Source of the DNA: Rhea pennata
Lineage: Eukaryota; Chordata; Aves; Rheiformes; Rheidae
Direction: 5' to 3'
Assembly (NCBI RefSeq): GCF_028389875.1
Contig: NC_084702.1
Location: 53,664,053-53,728,052, forward strand
Length of the DNA stretch: 64,000 bases
Part shown: in pieces, positions 39,685-49,790 of the stretch
How the letters are laid out: the number at the start of each line of letters is the position of its first letter
How positions within the stretch are numbered: the first letter of the stretch is position 1
Made by a program: the position numbers and the translations under genes
The notes under the pieces: model-generated
What the model was told of the DNA's origin: nothing
The model's database searches: none
The model's input: only the letters and a program-made list of their open reading frames with translations

Positions 39685-39939
39685 GGAAGACCCAAAGAAG
39701 ACTCACTAGACCAGAAATGACTTCACTTTTGTTATCCATTTCGTGTGAAAGTTGTGCTAATCCTATAGCTGATAGGTTGCAGAATAAAGCTTCTAAAAAG
39801 CTTTATCCAACATATCTAACACGGTGATAAAAGCTGTTCTACAAGCGCAAGCAAATATTTAGATGAAAACTGTACTCTGGATTATGGTGATTCTGTTCCA
39901 AAATAAGTGTCAACTATCCTTTGTGTGTTTGCTTGAGAA

Positions 39940-40435
39940 TATCCACGTTCACCCTTTTTCTTCCCTCAGCTACTCTTATTTTTTATATTTTACTCATAAC
40001 CCAAGTCCTTCTTTGTTCTCTGTCCTGATTCTTTCCCTGCCTTTCTTTCTTTGTACCCTTTTCTGCTGCCCGTATTCACATTGAATACAATCGGTCACAT
40101 GACTGGCCCTCATGTGAACTCCATGGTACAAGATATGTAAGTATTATTCGGTATCACTGAGGGCAAAATACGTCCCTTTAGTTCACTCTTCATTTACGTG
40201 CCTTTCTCAGCTTCTCTCTTTATAGCCCTTTCCCTCTTCTATCACCCACATTCCTTCTGCATTGTTCTTGTAATTTGTTTCCTTTATCTATTCTCACCTA
40301 TGGTCATTTACACTTCCTTTTTCCCTTTGTTAGCGTCTCCCATCCTTCCACTCCACTTCTTTCATGTTCATTTTCTGCTGTCATTTCCCACTTATTTTCT
40401 GCTCCCACCATAACTCTTTGTTGCCACCTTGCTTG
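39940..40435 (+). repeat. Pyrimidine-rich low-complexity region
   Basis: Mostly C and T on the + strand in two blocks (about 39950-40080 and 40195-40435) separated by ordinary sequence. The apparent hydrophobic and Ser/Leu/Phe-rich reading frames here are a product of that composition. It lies about 1.1 kb upstream of the CpG island. Confidence 0.75.
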
Positions 40436-41496
40436 TCATTCTTGCTGTGGTTTCAGTGGTGTAACTTGCAAGCGAGCAGGACCCCCGGCCTTACAAAGAT
40501 GTGGAGGCCTGGGGTGGAGGGAGGCAGCTGGTTGAACAGAGGGCCTGCTTCACTTCTTTCGCTAGACCCATTTCAACTACTTTCTCCAACTGATCCGTTA
40601 ATACAAAAAAAATACAGTGGGGCAAAAGCCTAAGACAGACAAACAACCTTGGTATAAGATGGCATTTTATGTGGTATGCTTTAATCTGATAAATTGTTAG
40701 TGGCAAAAGCATTAGCCCCACACGAAATGAGGGTCTATGATAGGGAATTGTGCTTCTGTAATGACAAGGATGTAGGACTCTAGCATTTTACTCCTTCCTC
40801 TCGTCTCTGCTACTCTGTCACTAATTTGTTCCAGTTGCTCATTAATACTGTCTTAATCTCCCCAAACCAATTTCACCTCTCCAATTGTTTCTTTCACTCC
40901 AGCAGCTGAAAATCCAGGGGATATTTTTTTCTGCAGCTCTAACAATGATAAACAGATGCTGGTGGTCTACATCTTATACAACTTCCCTCCTCAAATTTTG
41001 TGCGGCACTTAATGTTAGTGACCTTTGCCTGTAAACACAATGGAGAGATGGGTGTATTTACAACACTGCCTGACCAAAAAGCGCTCTGAACGCTTGACAT
41101 TAAACACCAGAAGCCCCCTTGGGTTACACACGTAAGTTTAAGGAGCAGCCATTTATTTATGGAGATATGCACGTATCAAAATCTGCAAAACTAGGATTAC
41201 ACGTGTGTAGCAACAGCACAAAAGGTCCTGAGCCTAGCTGAGACTTCGGGGTACTTCCAAAAACCCAGTGGCCCTGGTGGTGGTTCTCCTACCGTCATCA
41301 CTCTGAAGCATGCCATGATTTGCAATGTACCTTTAAAAAAATCAAGGCATTTCCTTGAATTTTCTTTCCACGATTTTTTTTAAAGCTTTTCTAAGACATA
41401 ATGTTTTGGTTCAGGAAATGTTTCCTCCCAGCCTCCAATAGTTAAAGGCTGGCCTCAGCTCCAGCACATGAAACCTAAGTTATGCCCTGGCTATTC
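40436..41496. other. Proximal upstream region of SSBP2, nothing recognised
   Basis: About 1 kb between the pyrimidine-rich block and the CpG island. A slightly GC-richer patch at 40455-40560 is not recognisable. No exon of a divergent gene was seen. Confidence 0.55.
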
Positions 41497-42016
41497 GAGT
41501 GCCGGTCGTTTTGCGGGGGAGCCCCGCACGTCCGGGGTGCGGGGCGCGGCGGGCGGCAGAGCCCGGCGCGGCCCGGCCGGGGCAGCCTTCGGCCGCCGCT
41601 GCTCTGCGGGGGCCCAGCGGGTCTCGGCGGCCGTTGGGGGCGGTTGGGAGCGCGGGGCTGCCGCAGGGGGTCCGCGGGCAGCGGGGCCGGGGCCGGGGGC
41701 AGAGGCGGCCGCCGCGCCGCGCCGCCGCCCGGGCCCCCGGGGGGCGGCGGGGGCGGCTCGGCGGCGGCTGCGCCCCGGGCTGCGGGGGCCGGGAGGCGGC
41801 AGCGCGCTGCGCGGCGGGCTGAGGGGAGCGGGCGGGGGAGGGGGCCGGGAGGGGGAGGGCGGCGGGCGCGGGGCCTGTGCGGCTGGCTGAGCAGCGGGGA
41901 GGCTGGGAGCTGCCTGCGCGGCTGGCTGCCGACTCCAGTCCGCACTTTCCCTCTCTCCTCCGCGCTCTCCCTCGCCGGCAGCGGCGGAGGGCGGGTGGCG
42001 CGCGCTCGGAACAGCC

Positions 42017-42054
42017 AGTTGTTTAAAATCCTTCTAGAACCGTTTCTAATTCCC
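42017..42054 (+). promoter_or_regulatory. AT-rich core-promoter-like patch inside the CpG island
   Basis: A patch of about 38 bases with much lower GC than either flank contains TTTAAAAT (42022-42029, TATA-like) and the palindrome TTCTAGAA (42032-42039), which resembles two facing heat-shock-element units. It lies about 250-285 bases upstream of the SSBP2 ATG. Its position and composition suggest a core promoter, but the start site is not shown by the sequence. Confidence 0.4.
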
Positions 42055-42156
42055 CCTTGCGCCGGGGAAGGGAGAGCGCGAGCGGGGAGGGGGGAGGAGG
42101 AGCCGAGGGGTGGGGGGAGCGGGGAGGAGGAGGGAGCAGCCTGTCCTGGTCTCCGC

Positions 42157-42166
42157 CTGTCAATCA
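42157..42166 (-). promoter_or_regulatory. PBX/MEIS (PREP) composite site
   Basis: CTGTCAATCA reads TGATTGACAG on the minus strand, the exact composite decamer bound by PBX with MEIS or PREP homeodomain proteins. It lies about 137 bases upstream of the ATG. A motif match is not proof of occupancy. Confidence 0.5.
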
Positions 42167-42199
42167 CCGCGCGGGGGGTGTGCCCGCCCGCGCGGCCGG

Positions 42200-42204
42200 C
42201 CAAT
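42200..42204 (+). promoter_or_regulatory. CCAAT box
   Basis: GGCCAATGGGG is a good NF-Y-type CCAAT context, about 100 bases upstream of the start codon. If the AT-rich patch at 42017-42054 is the core promoter, this box would lie downstream of the start site, which would instead argue for a start site closer to the ATG. Confidence 0.45.
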
Positions 42205-42223
42205 GGGGTGTGTGTGTGGCAGC

Positions 42224-42237
42224 GTCTCCATGGTGAC
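42224..42237 (+). promoter_or_regulatory. RFX X-box-like palindrome
   Basis: GTCTCCATGGTGAC is a perfect 14-base palindrome except for the third and fourth base pairs of each arm, and fits the X-box form GTNNCC-AT-GGNNAC bound by RFX factors. It overlaps a TGACG half-CRE at 42233-42237. Confidence 0.4.
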
Positions 42238-42267
42238 GGGGCTGTTCCCGGGGAGGCTGTGATGGGT

Positions 42268-42284
42268 TGACAGGTGCGTGACAG
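42268..42284 (+). promoter_or_regulatory. Paired TGACAG (MEIS/TGIF) half-sites with an E-box
   Basis: TGACAG occurs at 42268-42273 and again at 42279-42284, eleven bases apart, about one helical turn. An E-box CAGGTG (42271-42276) overlaps the first. With the PBX/MEIS decamer at 42157 this makes three TALE-homeodomain half-sites in 130 bases before the ATG. The TGA of the second copy is also the in-frame stop that delimits the start codon. Confidence 0.4.
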
Positions 42285-42302
42285 TCGGAGCTCTCTGCAG
42301 GC

Positions 42303-42361
42303 ATGTACGGCAAAGGCAAGAGCAACAGCAGCGTCCCGTCCGACAGCCAGGCCAGGGAGAA
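42303..42361 (+). CDS. SSBP2: SSBP2 first coding exon (partial gene, exon 1 only)
   Basis: The exon encodes 19 codons plus two bases of Lys-20: MYGKGKSNSSVPSDSQAREK. This matches the N-terminus of single-stranded-DNA-binding protein 2. The paralogues SSBP3 and SSBP4 begin differently (MFAKGKGS..., MYAKGGKGS...). The family (SSBP2/3/4, SSDP/Chip-interacting) are nuclear proteins. They bind LDB1 through an N-terminal LisH/LUFS region, stabilise LDB1-LIM-homeodomain complexes, and were first described as binding pyrimidine-rich single-stranded DNA. The exon stops just before the LisH helices, which would start in exon 2. The ATG is chosen because an in-frame TGA lies 24 bases upstream (42279-42281) and a purine sits at -3. 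The exon ends in AA followed by GTGAGT at 42362, giving a phase-2 intron. From memory, mammalian SSBP2 reads SSAVPSD where this has SSVPSD, one alanine shorter. No later exon was found in the window. Confidence 0.93.
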
Positions 42362-42857
42362 GTGAGTACAGCCCGCCGGACCGCGCAGCCGGGCGGGGCG
42401 GGGGGCGCCCGCACGCGCGCGTCCCTTGCACAAAGTAACTTTCCTGCGGGCGGGCGCTGCGGGCGGGCGCGCGCGCTGCGGGCGCGGAGGGGGGAGCCCG
42501 CGGGGGGCGCGGGGGGCCGGCGGGCGCGGGCGCGGGGCGCGGGGCGGCGGGCGGAGTTGGGCCCGGGCCGCGGCCGCGGCGGCGCGGGGGGCCGGCCGGG
42601 CGGCGGGGGCGGGGGGGAGGGGAGGACGGGGGCGGCGGCGGCGGTCCGCGAGCCCCGCGCCGCGGGGAGGCGGCGGGGCGGGCGCGGGGAGCGCAGGTGG
42701 CGCGGCGGGGGCGGGCGCGGGGCGCGGGCGGCCGTTGAGCCCGCGGCGCGCGAGGGCGAGCGCGGGGGAGCGGGGCGGGCGGCGGCGGGGCAGCGTGTCG
42801 GGACAACTTCGGTAACAAAGAGCCCCAGCCGGGTGCGGGGCCGCCGCCGCAGCCTCC

Positions 42858-42880
42858 CGCCGCCGCCGCCGCCGCCGCCG
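42858..42880 (+). repeat. (CCG)n trinucleotide repeat in the CpG island
   Basis: About eight CCG units in a row at the start of intron 1. A shorter CGG run lies at about 42632-42646. Confidence 0.9.
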
Positions 42881-42929
42881 TGTAACTCCGCGGCTCCCAA
42901 CTTTTTGCCGGCCCCGCGCGTCCGCCCGG

Positions 42930-42957
42930 CCGCGCCGCGCCGCGCCGCGCCGCGCCG
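42930..42957 (+). repeat. (CGCGC)n pentanucleotide tandem repeat
   Basis: About five head-to-tail CCGCG units within intron 1 CpG-island sequence. Confidence 0.85.
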
Positions 42958-43380
42958 GAGGGGCCCCGGGAGCTCGCATTGTTCTGCGGGAGTTAAAATG
43001 GGGTTACGGCGGGCGGGGGAGGGACTGCTGCGGGGGATGCTGTGTTTCGGGAGGCGGGGGGAGCGCTGCCCTGCCGGTCGCTTTATGTCTGTTTCTTCAT
43101 TTCTGAGCGCCCCGCTCTCCCCCCGGTAAAGCGAGGGTGCTGCGGGCAGGCGGAAGGGCTGCGGGGGCGGGGGCGGCGCGGCGGCCGCGGTGCCCCGGCG
43201 GCCGGCGGGGCTCCCCCCGGCGCGGCGGCAGGCGCGGCCCCGCGGCCGCAGGGCTCTGCCCGGCCGCGGCCCCCACGCGCGCCGCGCGGAGCGGCGCCGG
43301 GCGCCGCGGGGGTTGTCAAAACCGGCCGAGGCTGAGGTAGTCTGCGAGAACTACTCTGTAGGCGCTGGCACGGCGATTTT

Positions 43381-46300
43381 GAAAATACGAATAAAATCTT
43401 CTAAAACTGCCTAAGAATTTATTTATTTAAACACACGCAGGAGAGAAGGAAATGAAGGACTCTTCAGACTGGGGGAAACTGGCAGTGTGTTCGAGAAGCA
43501 GTGAAAACTGACAATGTAGCACATGCAGTCCGTTGCCCAAAGTAAATACAGCGGCCGTGATGGGGCAATAAACAGTGTTGTCGGGTCCGAGGATTAGTTC
43601 CTTCAGGTGTTATAACCTTATACGCTCCTTGCAGCTGCAGTAGGTGCAGAATATCTTGCAAGAAAAACGACTTTTGAATAGATGGTGTCTCTTTAAGTTC
43701 ACTGTAGTTGCAGCTTTGCTTTGCATTATTGAGATTGGTTTAGCACAGACAGGAGGTGGTGGTTGTGAAGGAGGAGGAAAAGCCCATGTGTGATGAGCTG
43801 AACACAGCCAGCGGAGGGGGAGGAGGAAGTGTATAATAGGTGGCTTTAGCCTGGTCAGGGCTGCGGAGTCTGCTGCAGCCTGTAGAAGGTAGGGGTAGAG
43901 CTGTTGAGACGGTCGGGGACCACCGACCAGAAAACATGTTCGCTTGTGTCTGCTGCAGAAATCGCCTTGCTTCAGAATTGCATTTAACATGAGAATGAAT
44001 AGTCCGGGCATGACTGATGAGTTTTCCTTCAGGCAGTTTGTCTTGAACCTTCACCTAAAAGTTTTCTTTGCTACAGTATTTTAGAGACTTCCTAATTCCA
44101 GAGGCTGGCAGGCATGTTTCCTGGAACAGTAACAGGCCAGACATCTCTGTTACTAGAGGAGAGGGAGATGCTAAGAGAAACTTAAAATGTTGTTTCTGTT
44201 TCATGTTTTGAAATATTATATGTAATTTTGTAATAGGAAGGTATAGGAAGGCAGGATTGACATGAAATGTTAATTGCAAAGATGGAGTGGGAGACAGAAC
44301 TTGGGCACTAAAATCTTATCAACTGGTGGCACTTCTTAGTCCCACTGTATGAATAGTTTTAAAATAATTGCCTCGGTTACCAAGTGAAACTTTGTTACTG
44401 GGTGAAGTTACAGCACTAAACCACTTTTTTTTTTGTGCTATGTAGTTCCTGTTGTTTGTCTAAAAATTGGTAAGTTCCTGAAGTAAGCAATGGAATTGCA
44501 CTGCAGGGCTGGATAAGGGAACATGAGATTCATCTGATCCTAAAAACAGTAGCCCCATAGATTTCTTTTAATTCTGTACTGCACATACACACCATACAAG
44601 GATACACTGAACTTTTTCAATTCTACTGAATTTTACTTACTGAACTTAAAAAAACAAAAAATATGAAAATATTTTAAAAAAATCTATTTTCTCTTCCTGA
44701 CTCTTGCTGTTAAAAAGCTCATAATAATATTTTATGAAGTGTAAAAATACTTAATAACTTTCAAGGTTGGCCTGCCAAACTGGTCTATTGCTGAGTAGTA
44801 ACTACCCTCAGAAGTAAAGTTATGGGGGGCCTGCTAGATGGTGCTGTTTGATTTAAAACACTTTGTCTCCCACTCATGTAACTAACAGCTGAAAATGTGA
44901 ATTGCTCGTGTATAGGTTATCTTACATAAAACACTTAAGTGGATTGTTTTTTACATCATAGGTTTGACAGATCGCTGACTTCTTGGGTAGCATCTACTTA
45001 CACATAAACACAACTGAGAATTTAGAAACACCCTTTTCCTCTATCATTTTCCTACCCATAACCTTCTTTTCCTTAAAAAAAAAAAAAAAAAAAAAAGAGA
45101 GAGAGAGAGAGAAAAGAAAAAAAAAGCCCAAAGACTTGGCTTATGGTTGTGGAATGCCGTTATATAGTCTACATTCCAGATTTTTTTGTATTACGTCTTT
45201 TCAAGTTTCTTCTTAGTAGATCAGATCACATCATTGCCATTTTCATACACTTCCTTTCTGACATCCAAAAAGCTGTGATTACATTTTTTTCTTTCATATA
45301 ATATTTTTCTACAGTCATGCAATGCTTCTCCCATGGTGATGCGTGAGTTCTTGTTTCTGCTCTGAAAAGTTGCCATCAAGTAAAATATCCCTACAAAAAT
45401 AAACCTCTTTCTGACTCCTGCATGGAGCTGTGTTAATTTGAAAACCATAGAGGAATATATATGTTTGACTGATATATCAAGTATTTAGTTAATCAAGAAG
45501 AGCAGGATTGTAATTATATTTAATTTGAATTTTGAAAGTTTTTAGAACTCAGCATGCACCTTAACTCTGTCATGTCTCCTCCAGGTTTTAAGTGTCTAAA
45601 ATGTGTAGTGAGTACCAGATCTCTTAAATACGCTTGTAATAATTGAGTAAATATAATTAAAAAAAAAATACACTACTTTGAGTTTGGATGGCCTAATTAT
45701 ATAGAACATGTTTCTTCCCCATGAGAATGTGTGCTAGTGACAGGACTAGTGTATGAAAAGTCTATTGAGGAGTATTTTCCAAGTGTGGAAAAGGTATGTG
45801 TGTTGTTCAGATTTTGTTTGTTTGTAATCAAGGATGTAATATTTTACAGGCTGATGAGGGCCAAATATTTATGCTGTCTGTAATATTTGTATCTTTTGGA
45901 GTTGTTTAATTTCTATTAAATGAAGTTTTACAAATCACTTAAAGTAGCATTTGGCAAGTTTTCAGTTGCAAAGATGGAGTTCATTTTATATTCTTTCTCT
46001 GTGTCCCTCCCATCTGACCTTGGGGGCGAATTACGTATTTTACATGGCTTAACAACAAATCCAACATGCGGATAGATGAACTCAGGAAAAGTAATATCAA
46101 ATTTTATAACACAGAGGTTTGGCATAGCTAAGTAAATCACTAAAAATGGAGGCACAGTACCTGTGAAGTGGAAAGATGATGAGAAGAGAAAATTCAGAAT
46201 TGTTTTCATCCCCTTCCTCCCTCCCTTCTGGAACAGTTGTTACTTAATTCTGGGTTCAGGCCACCCCTCTTGCATAATGGATGGGAAAGTTGTATTAAAC

Positions 46301-49194
46301 AATAGCTCTTCTGCTATTCATGCTGTGTCAGGGCCAAATAAGGCTCATCTACATTGTTAAAGGAAAAATATTAAAATTTTTCGTAACATCTTCTTTTGTT
46401 ATCTCTTCACAGCAAATGCATCTTTTTGATTTTCCTCTTATTCCTTAAAATTGGGTTAACTCAGATTAGGAGCTTGGACCTAGTAACATTTCATTGAGTG
46501 GCAAAATTCTGAACTGATAATTACAGAGAAAGAAGGATCAGACCATAGAAATTTTGTACCAGTTATATATTTTTTCAAACAGCAATTTTACAGGCATTGT
46601 GAGATTGTAGTATCTATAAAAACTAACGGTGTTTAAGTTAGAAAATACATGTAGAGAGCTGGTTTAAAAGGCATATGTTGTAAACAAAATTAAATTCTGA
46701 AAAAATTATCTGTTTTGCTGTCAGTTGACTGGATCTTTCAGCAGTCTTCTAAACTAGGTTTCTCCCAAGATGCGCTTCTCTCCTTGGGGCTCAGCAAACA
46801 TGCTAATTTTGTTTAAAAATTACCCAGTGACTAGGTACTCCTATATAGTTTAATATAAAAGGTTATACGATCAAAATAACTGATTTTACTGCTTGCTTAC
46901 CGATTTCTTTGCAGCTTGGGGACCTAGAGAAAGTGAGAATATTTGATGGCTACTAATATAGTATTCTTCCTCCTTTTTTTGCATGACCCCACTTGTAATG
47001 TCTTGCACATGTGATCGCTGCCAGTTGGCTGCATGAAGGAAGATGGGCATTTTTCTCTTTTTCTTTTCCGCTTAGCTTGCCGCTGCTTGGAAGAAACAGA
47101 AGGTGTCCCCTTTGTTGTTTCCCTCCAGTCTTTTTAGGTTGACTGCCTGTTTGGATGTATGGGGCTTTTATATGAATGGTTGGGGTGCCTGCCTTGATAT
47201 GTAACTCTTCCCAAGCAGGTAAACAGAGGGATTTACACAACTTCTGTCGTTTTTCTTTTTGTGGGTGCCAATAGAGTTCTCCTTAGAGAAAAAGCAGCCA
47301 ATGCTTTCCTCATTGGATTCTACTGCTGCGTAGTAAACGTAAGAGAGTTGTTAAGGTTTTAGAAGACTTACGGATTTCTAGAGGTTGTTTTTTGTTTTTG
47401 TTTTCAGAATTGGAAAGAGAGCATTGCATAAATTTATATTACTACTTCCGGCTGTAATGTTTGTAATTATGTAAAATATAAGACAGACTAAGATTTATTG
47501 CCATCAATGATAAATTTTATGCTTATCACTGGGAAATAGTGAACGAAGTTTTCAGACTTCAGGTGGTGATATATTGATTCTTTGCCCTGTCCCCCTGTCA
47601 TCTCCCCCTCCTCCCCGAACTCATGATTTAATCCGGACAATTTTACAAAATTTAGATTTGACATTTACAAACTTTTTTCATCAATCAGGTCTAACTTATA
47701 AAATATATCGCGGCTGCATGTGACAGTTAATGTCGAAGTTGCGGAATACTGCTTTGGGAGTCTGTGAACATAGAATTTTTGCAGTTTTACAAGAATGTGG
47801 TTTTTAATAAGGAGGAGCATAGAAAGGAAGTTTCTGGAAAGGGTAAATGTTTCTCGGTAGTTAGTGTTGATCGTGATGCTTCAGACACCCTTCTGTAGTT
47901 TGTAGGTATATTCAACAGCATATCAAGGCACTTCAAATAATATATATGCTGTAATTCAGACCGTGAAGAAAAATTGCTCTTGCACTGTAGATTTAGTGGG
48001 CCACTGATGGACACAAAGATAGCTACAGTGGACTGTAGAAACAAACTTCATCGTAGCAGGGTGCTGAAATACATACGAGACTTTTAAGCTACCTTACAGC
48101 AGAGCTATTTGTTTGCATATAGTTAAGCACATGCTGAAGTGCTTTAATAGGCCAGAAAGGCAAGAATTGAGGGGAAAAAAAATCTTTCTGCATTGCTTCC
48201 TTTATGCAATTGATCTTCTCATGAAAGTTTTTTTTTCTGTGTTTATTCTTAATTGTGAATGTTATGAAATGTCTGATTCTACCTTTAATAGCCTCTGTGA
48301 TGCTAAGCAAACTTTTGCTACTGAAGAGTGAGGACTTATGTCTGGAACCTATTGAAACCCATTTTGTACAACAGACATACTGTTGACTATAGCAAGCATG
48401 ATCTGGGCTTGGTTTAGAGATAATTAAATCTTGCTGGAGGAGACAGTAATTAACAGAAACCAGTATATATTAATAATTCATTTTGCTTAAATTATAGACA
48501 GATGATAATATCACCAAATATTAAAGTAGCCAAACAAGATCTTTATAACTTTGCCAAACTAACTGTTTGGACTGAAATTTATAATGGCGTGTATATGTGA
48601 GGGCAGAAAATATGTATGTATAAATATATACTCTGCTCTATTATATTTGTGTATATATGCACTAAATATTATGCTGATTGTTTTAATTTCTGTGAGTGTA
48701 AAATTTCAGCTGCAATGTTTTGGCTGATTTTGAAAATTAGACAAATAGAAAAATATATTTTCCAGTGTTTTAAAAGTTCTGGCAACTTTTACTATGGAAA
48801 CCTGTAATGCCTCTCACCCTTCGAACACTTGAAATTTGGTTGAAAAAGCATGAGGGATTTTATTTCAGGGCTTTTGCCTTTTGCATGACAAAGCGTTTGA
48901 ATTTAGCCAGGATACAAGCCTTTCAAAAAGAACAATTTGCATATGTTTAGAGGTTACTAACTGTAATCTCTAAATATTTCATCTTTGCTGAGAAGGCAGC
49001 AAAGATGCACTCTGAGTAGATTGCGCACATGCCATTCCCATGGATTGGAGGGAGCAAGCCCCAGATGTCCGGTCTCTGAGTACAACGTGCATCCTGTCCC
49101 ATTCAGTGGTGGAACATGCAGTAGCCGAGGGCTTATGGGTGAAAACAGGCTTTATCTCTGAGGAGATAAACTGCACCTGGCTGCATAGGAGACA
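43381..49194. other. SSBP2 intron 1 sequence, nothing recognised
   Basis: AT-rich intronic DNA. A G/A-rich stretch at about 43750-43925 has CTGCAG-rich sequence but no gene. Confidence 0.6.
45075..45126 (+). repeat. (A)22 followed by (GA)n microsatellite
   Basis: A at 45075-45096, then eight GA units to 45112, then A-rich sequence. Intronic. Confidence 0.95.
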
Positions 49195-49790
49195 TGATTT
49201 AGGAACTAAGAAGGAGAAAAGGGATAGAGTTCACTTAAGGATGGAAAACTGAAATTCGTGTGAAGAGCCAGGCTGAATGGCGTTTGTTAGAGAAAGGGAT
49301 TGGACCTCAGGTAGGAAGAAGGGTCTGAGAGGACTGTGGAGTGTGCAGCGAGAGAACTGAAGCAGATCAGGCGAAATGTCTAAAAAAGAACTGCAGAATA
49401 TGGAAATACTGGGATCAGAAGAGAAGCCTGAGGAGGAAAAATTCGGACTGGACATTGGTGAGAAGCAATGGGAGTCTAAAACTGAGAGATGTCAGGAAAT
49501 AAAGGAGATAACTGGGATTTGGCTCATGAAGTAGACTGGAGGGAGTAGGATGGAAATGGCAGATCTAGGGACAGAAATAAATTACTGTCTAAGGAGGCTG
49601 GCATTAGGATCAGAGGTCTGAGTGGGAGCTGAGTGAATCTAGTTGTGGAAAATGAACCTAGTGCAAAGCAGGAAATAAAACCAGGGGGAAAAAAAGAAAA
49701 ACAAAACAGAATACCTTCTTGGAGGATACAGAGGAGAAAGGGGAAGATTGTTAGGTCTGACACAGGTTTAGGAGGAACATATGCTCTCTT
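49195..49790 (+). repeat. Purine-rich block in SSBP2 intron 1, possibly an old repeat
   Basis: About 600 bases with a strong A+G excess on the + strand. The texture (repeated GGAGGA, GAGAAG and TGAGAG words) looks like an ancient interspersed element, but I cannot assign one. The open frames on the opposite strand are Ser/Pro/Phe/Leu-rich because of this bias and are not genes. Confidence 0.5.

Larger units (their letters stand above)
42055..42302 (+). other. SSBP2: Inferred SSBP2 5' UTR
   Basis: This is the region between the AT-rich core-promoter-like patch and the start codon. The start is inferred, not observed: if the TTTAAAAT box at 42022-42029 acts as a TATA-like element, transcription would begin roughly 25-30 bases downstream. 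CpG-island promoters often use dispersed start sites, so the true 5' end could lie anywhere from about 42050 to 42290. A CTCTCTGCAG just before the ATG looks like a 3' splice site, so an upstream noncoding exon cannot be excluded. Confidence 0.4.
41497..43380. promoter_or_regulatory. CpG island spanning the SSBP2 promoter, exon 1 and start of intron 1
   Basis: Composition changes abruptly near 41497 from AT-rich DNA to very GC-rich DNA dense in CG dinucleotides, and returns to AT-rich near 43380. Exon 1 sits near the middle. GC boxes of the GGGCGG type are frequent on both strands. The long open frames on both strands here (up to 447 codons on the minus strand) result from scarce stop codons at this GC content; they show no recognisable domain and are not annotated as genes. 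Confidence 0.95.

Noticed and set aside
39863-40633. Overlapping hydrophobic open frames, possible membrane protein
   Set aside because: They come from the C/T-rich composition, which yields Ser, Leu, Phe and Pro in every frame.
42291-42302. CTCTCTGCAG before the ATG as a true splice acceptor
   Set aside because: The upstream pyrimidine tract is short and the promoter elements lie immediately upstream, so it is kept only as a caveat for the 5' UTR.
41475-42818. 447-codon open frame on the minus strand across the CpG island
   Set aside because: Composition is Pro/Arg/Ala-rich low complexity as expected from translating very GC-rich DNA. No domain is recognisable, and it overlaps the SSBP2 promoter and exon 1 in antisense.
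41482-43129. Long plus-strand open frames in the CpG island (262 and 283 codons)
   Set aside because: Gly/Arg/Ala-rich low complexity caused by lack of AT-rich stop codons. They are in different frames from the SSBP2 ATG, and the SSBP2 frame has a stop at 42279.
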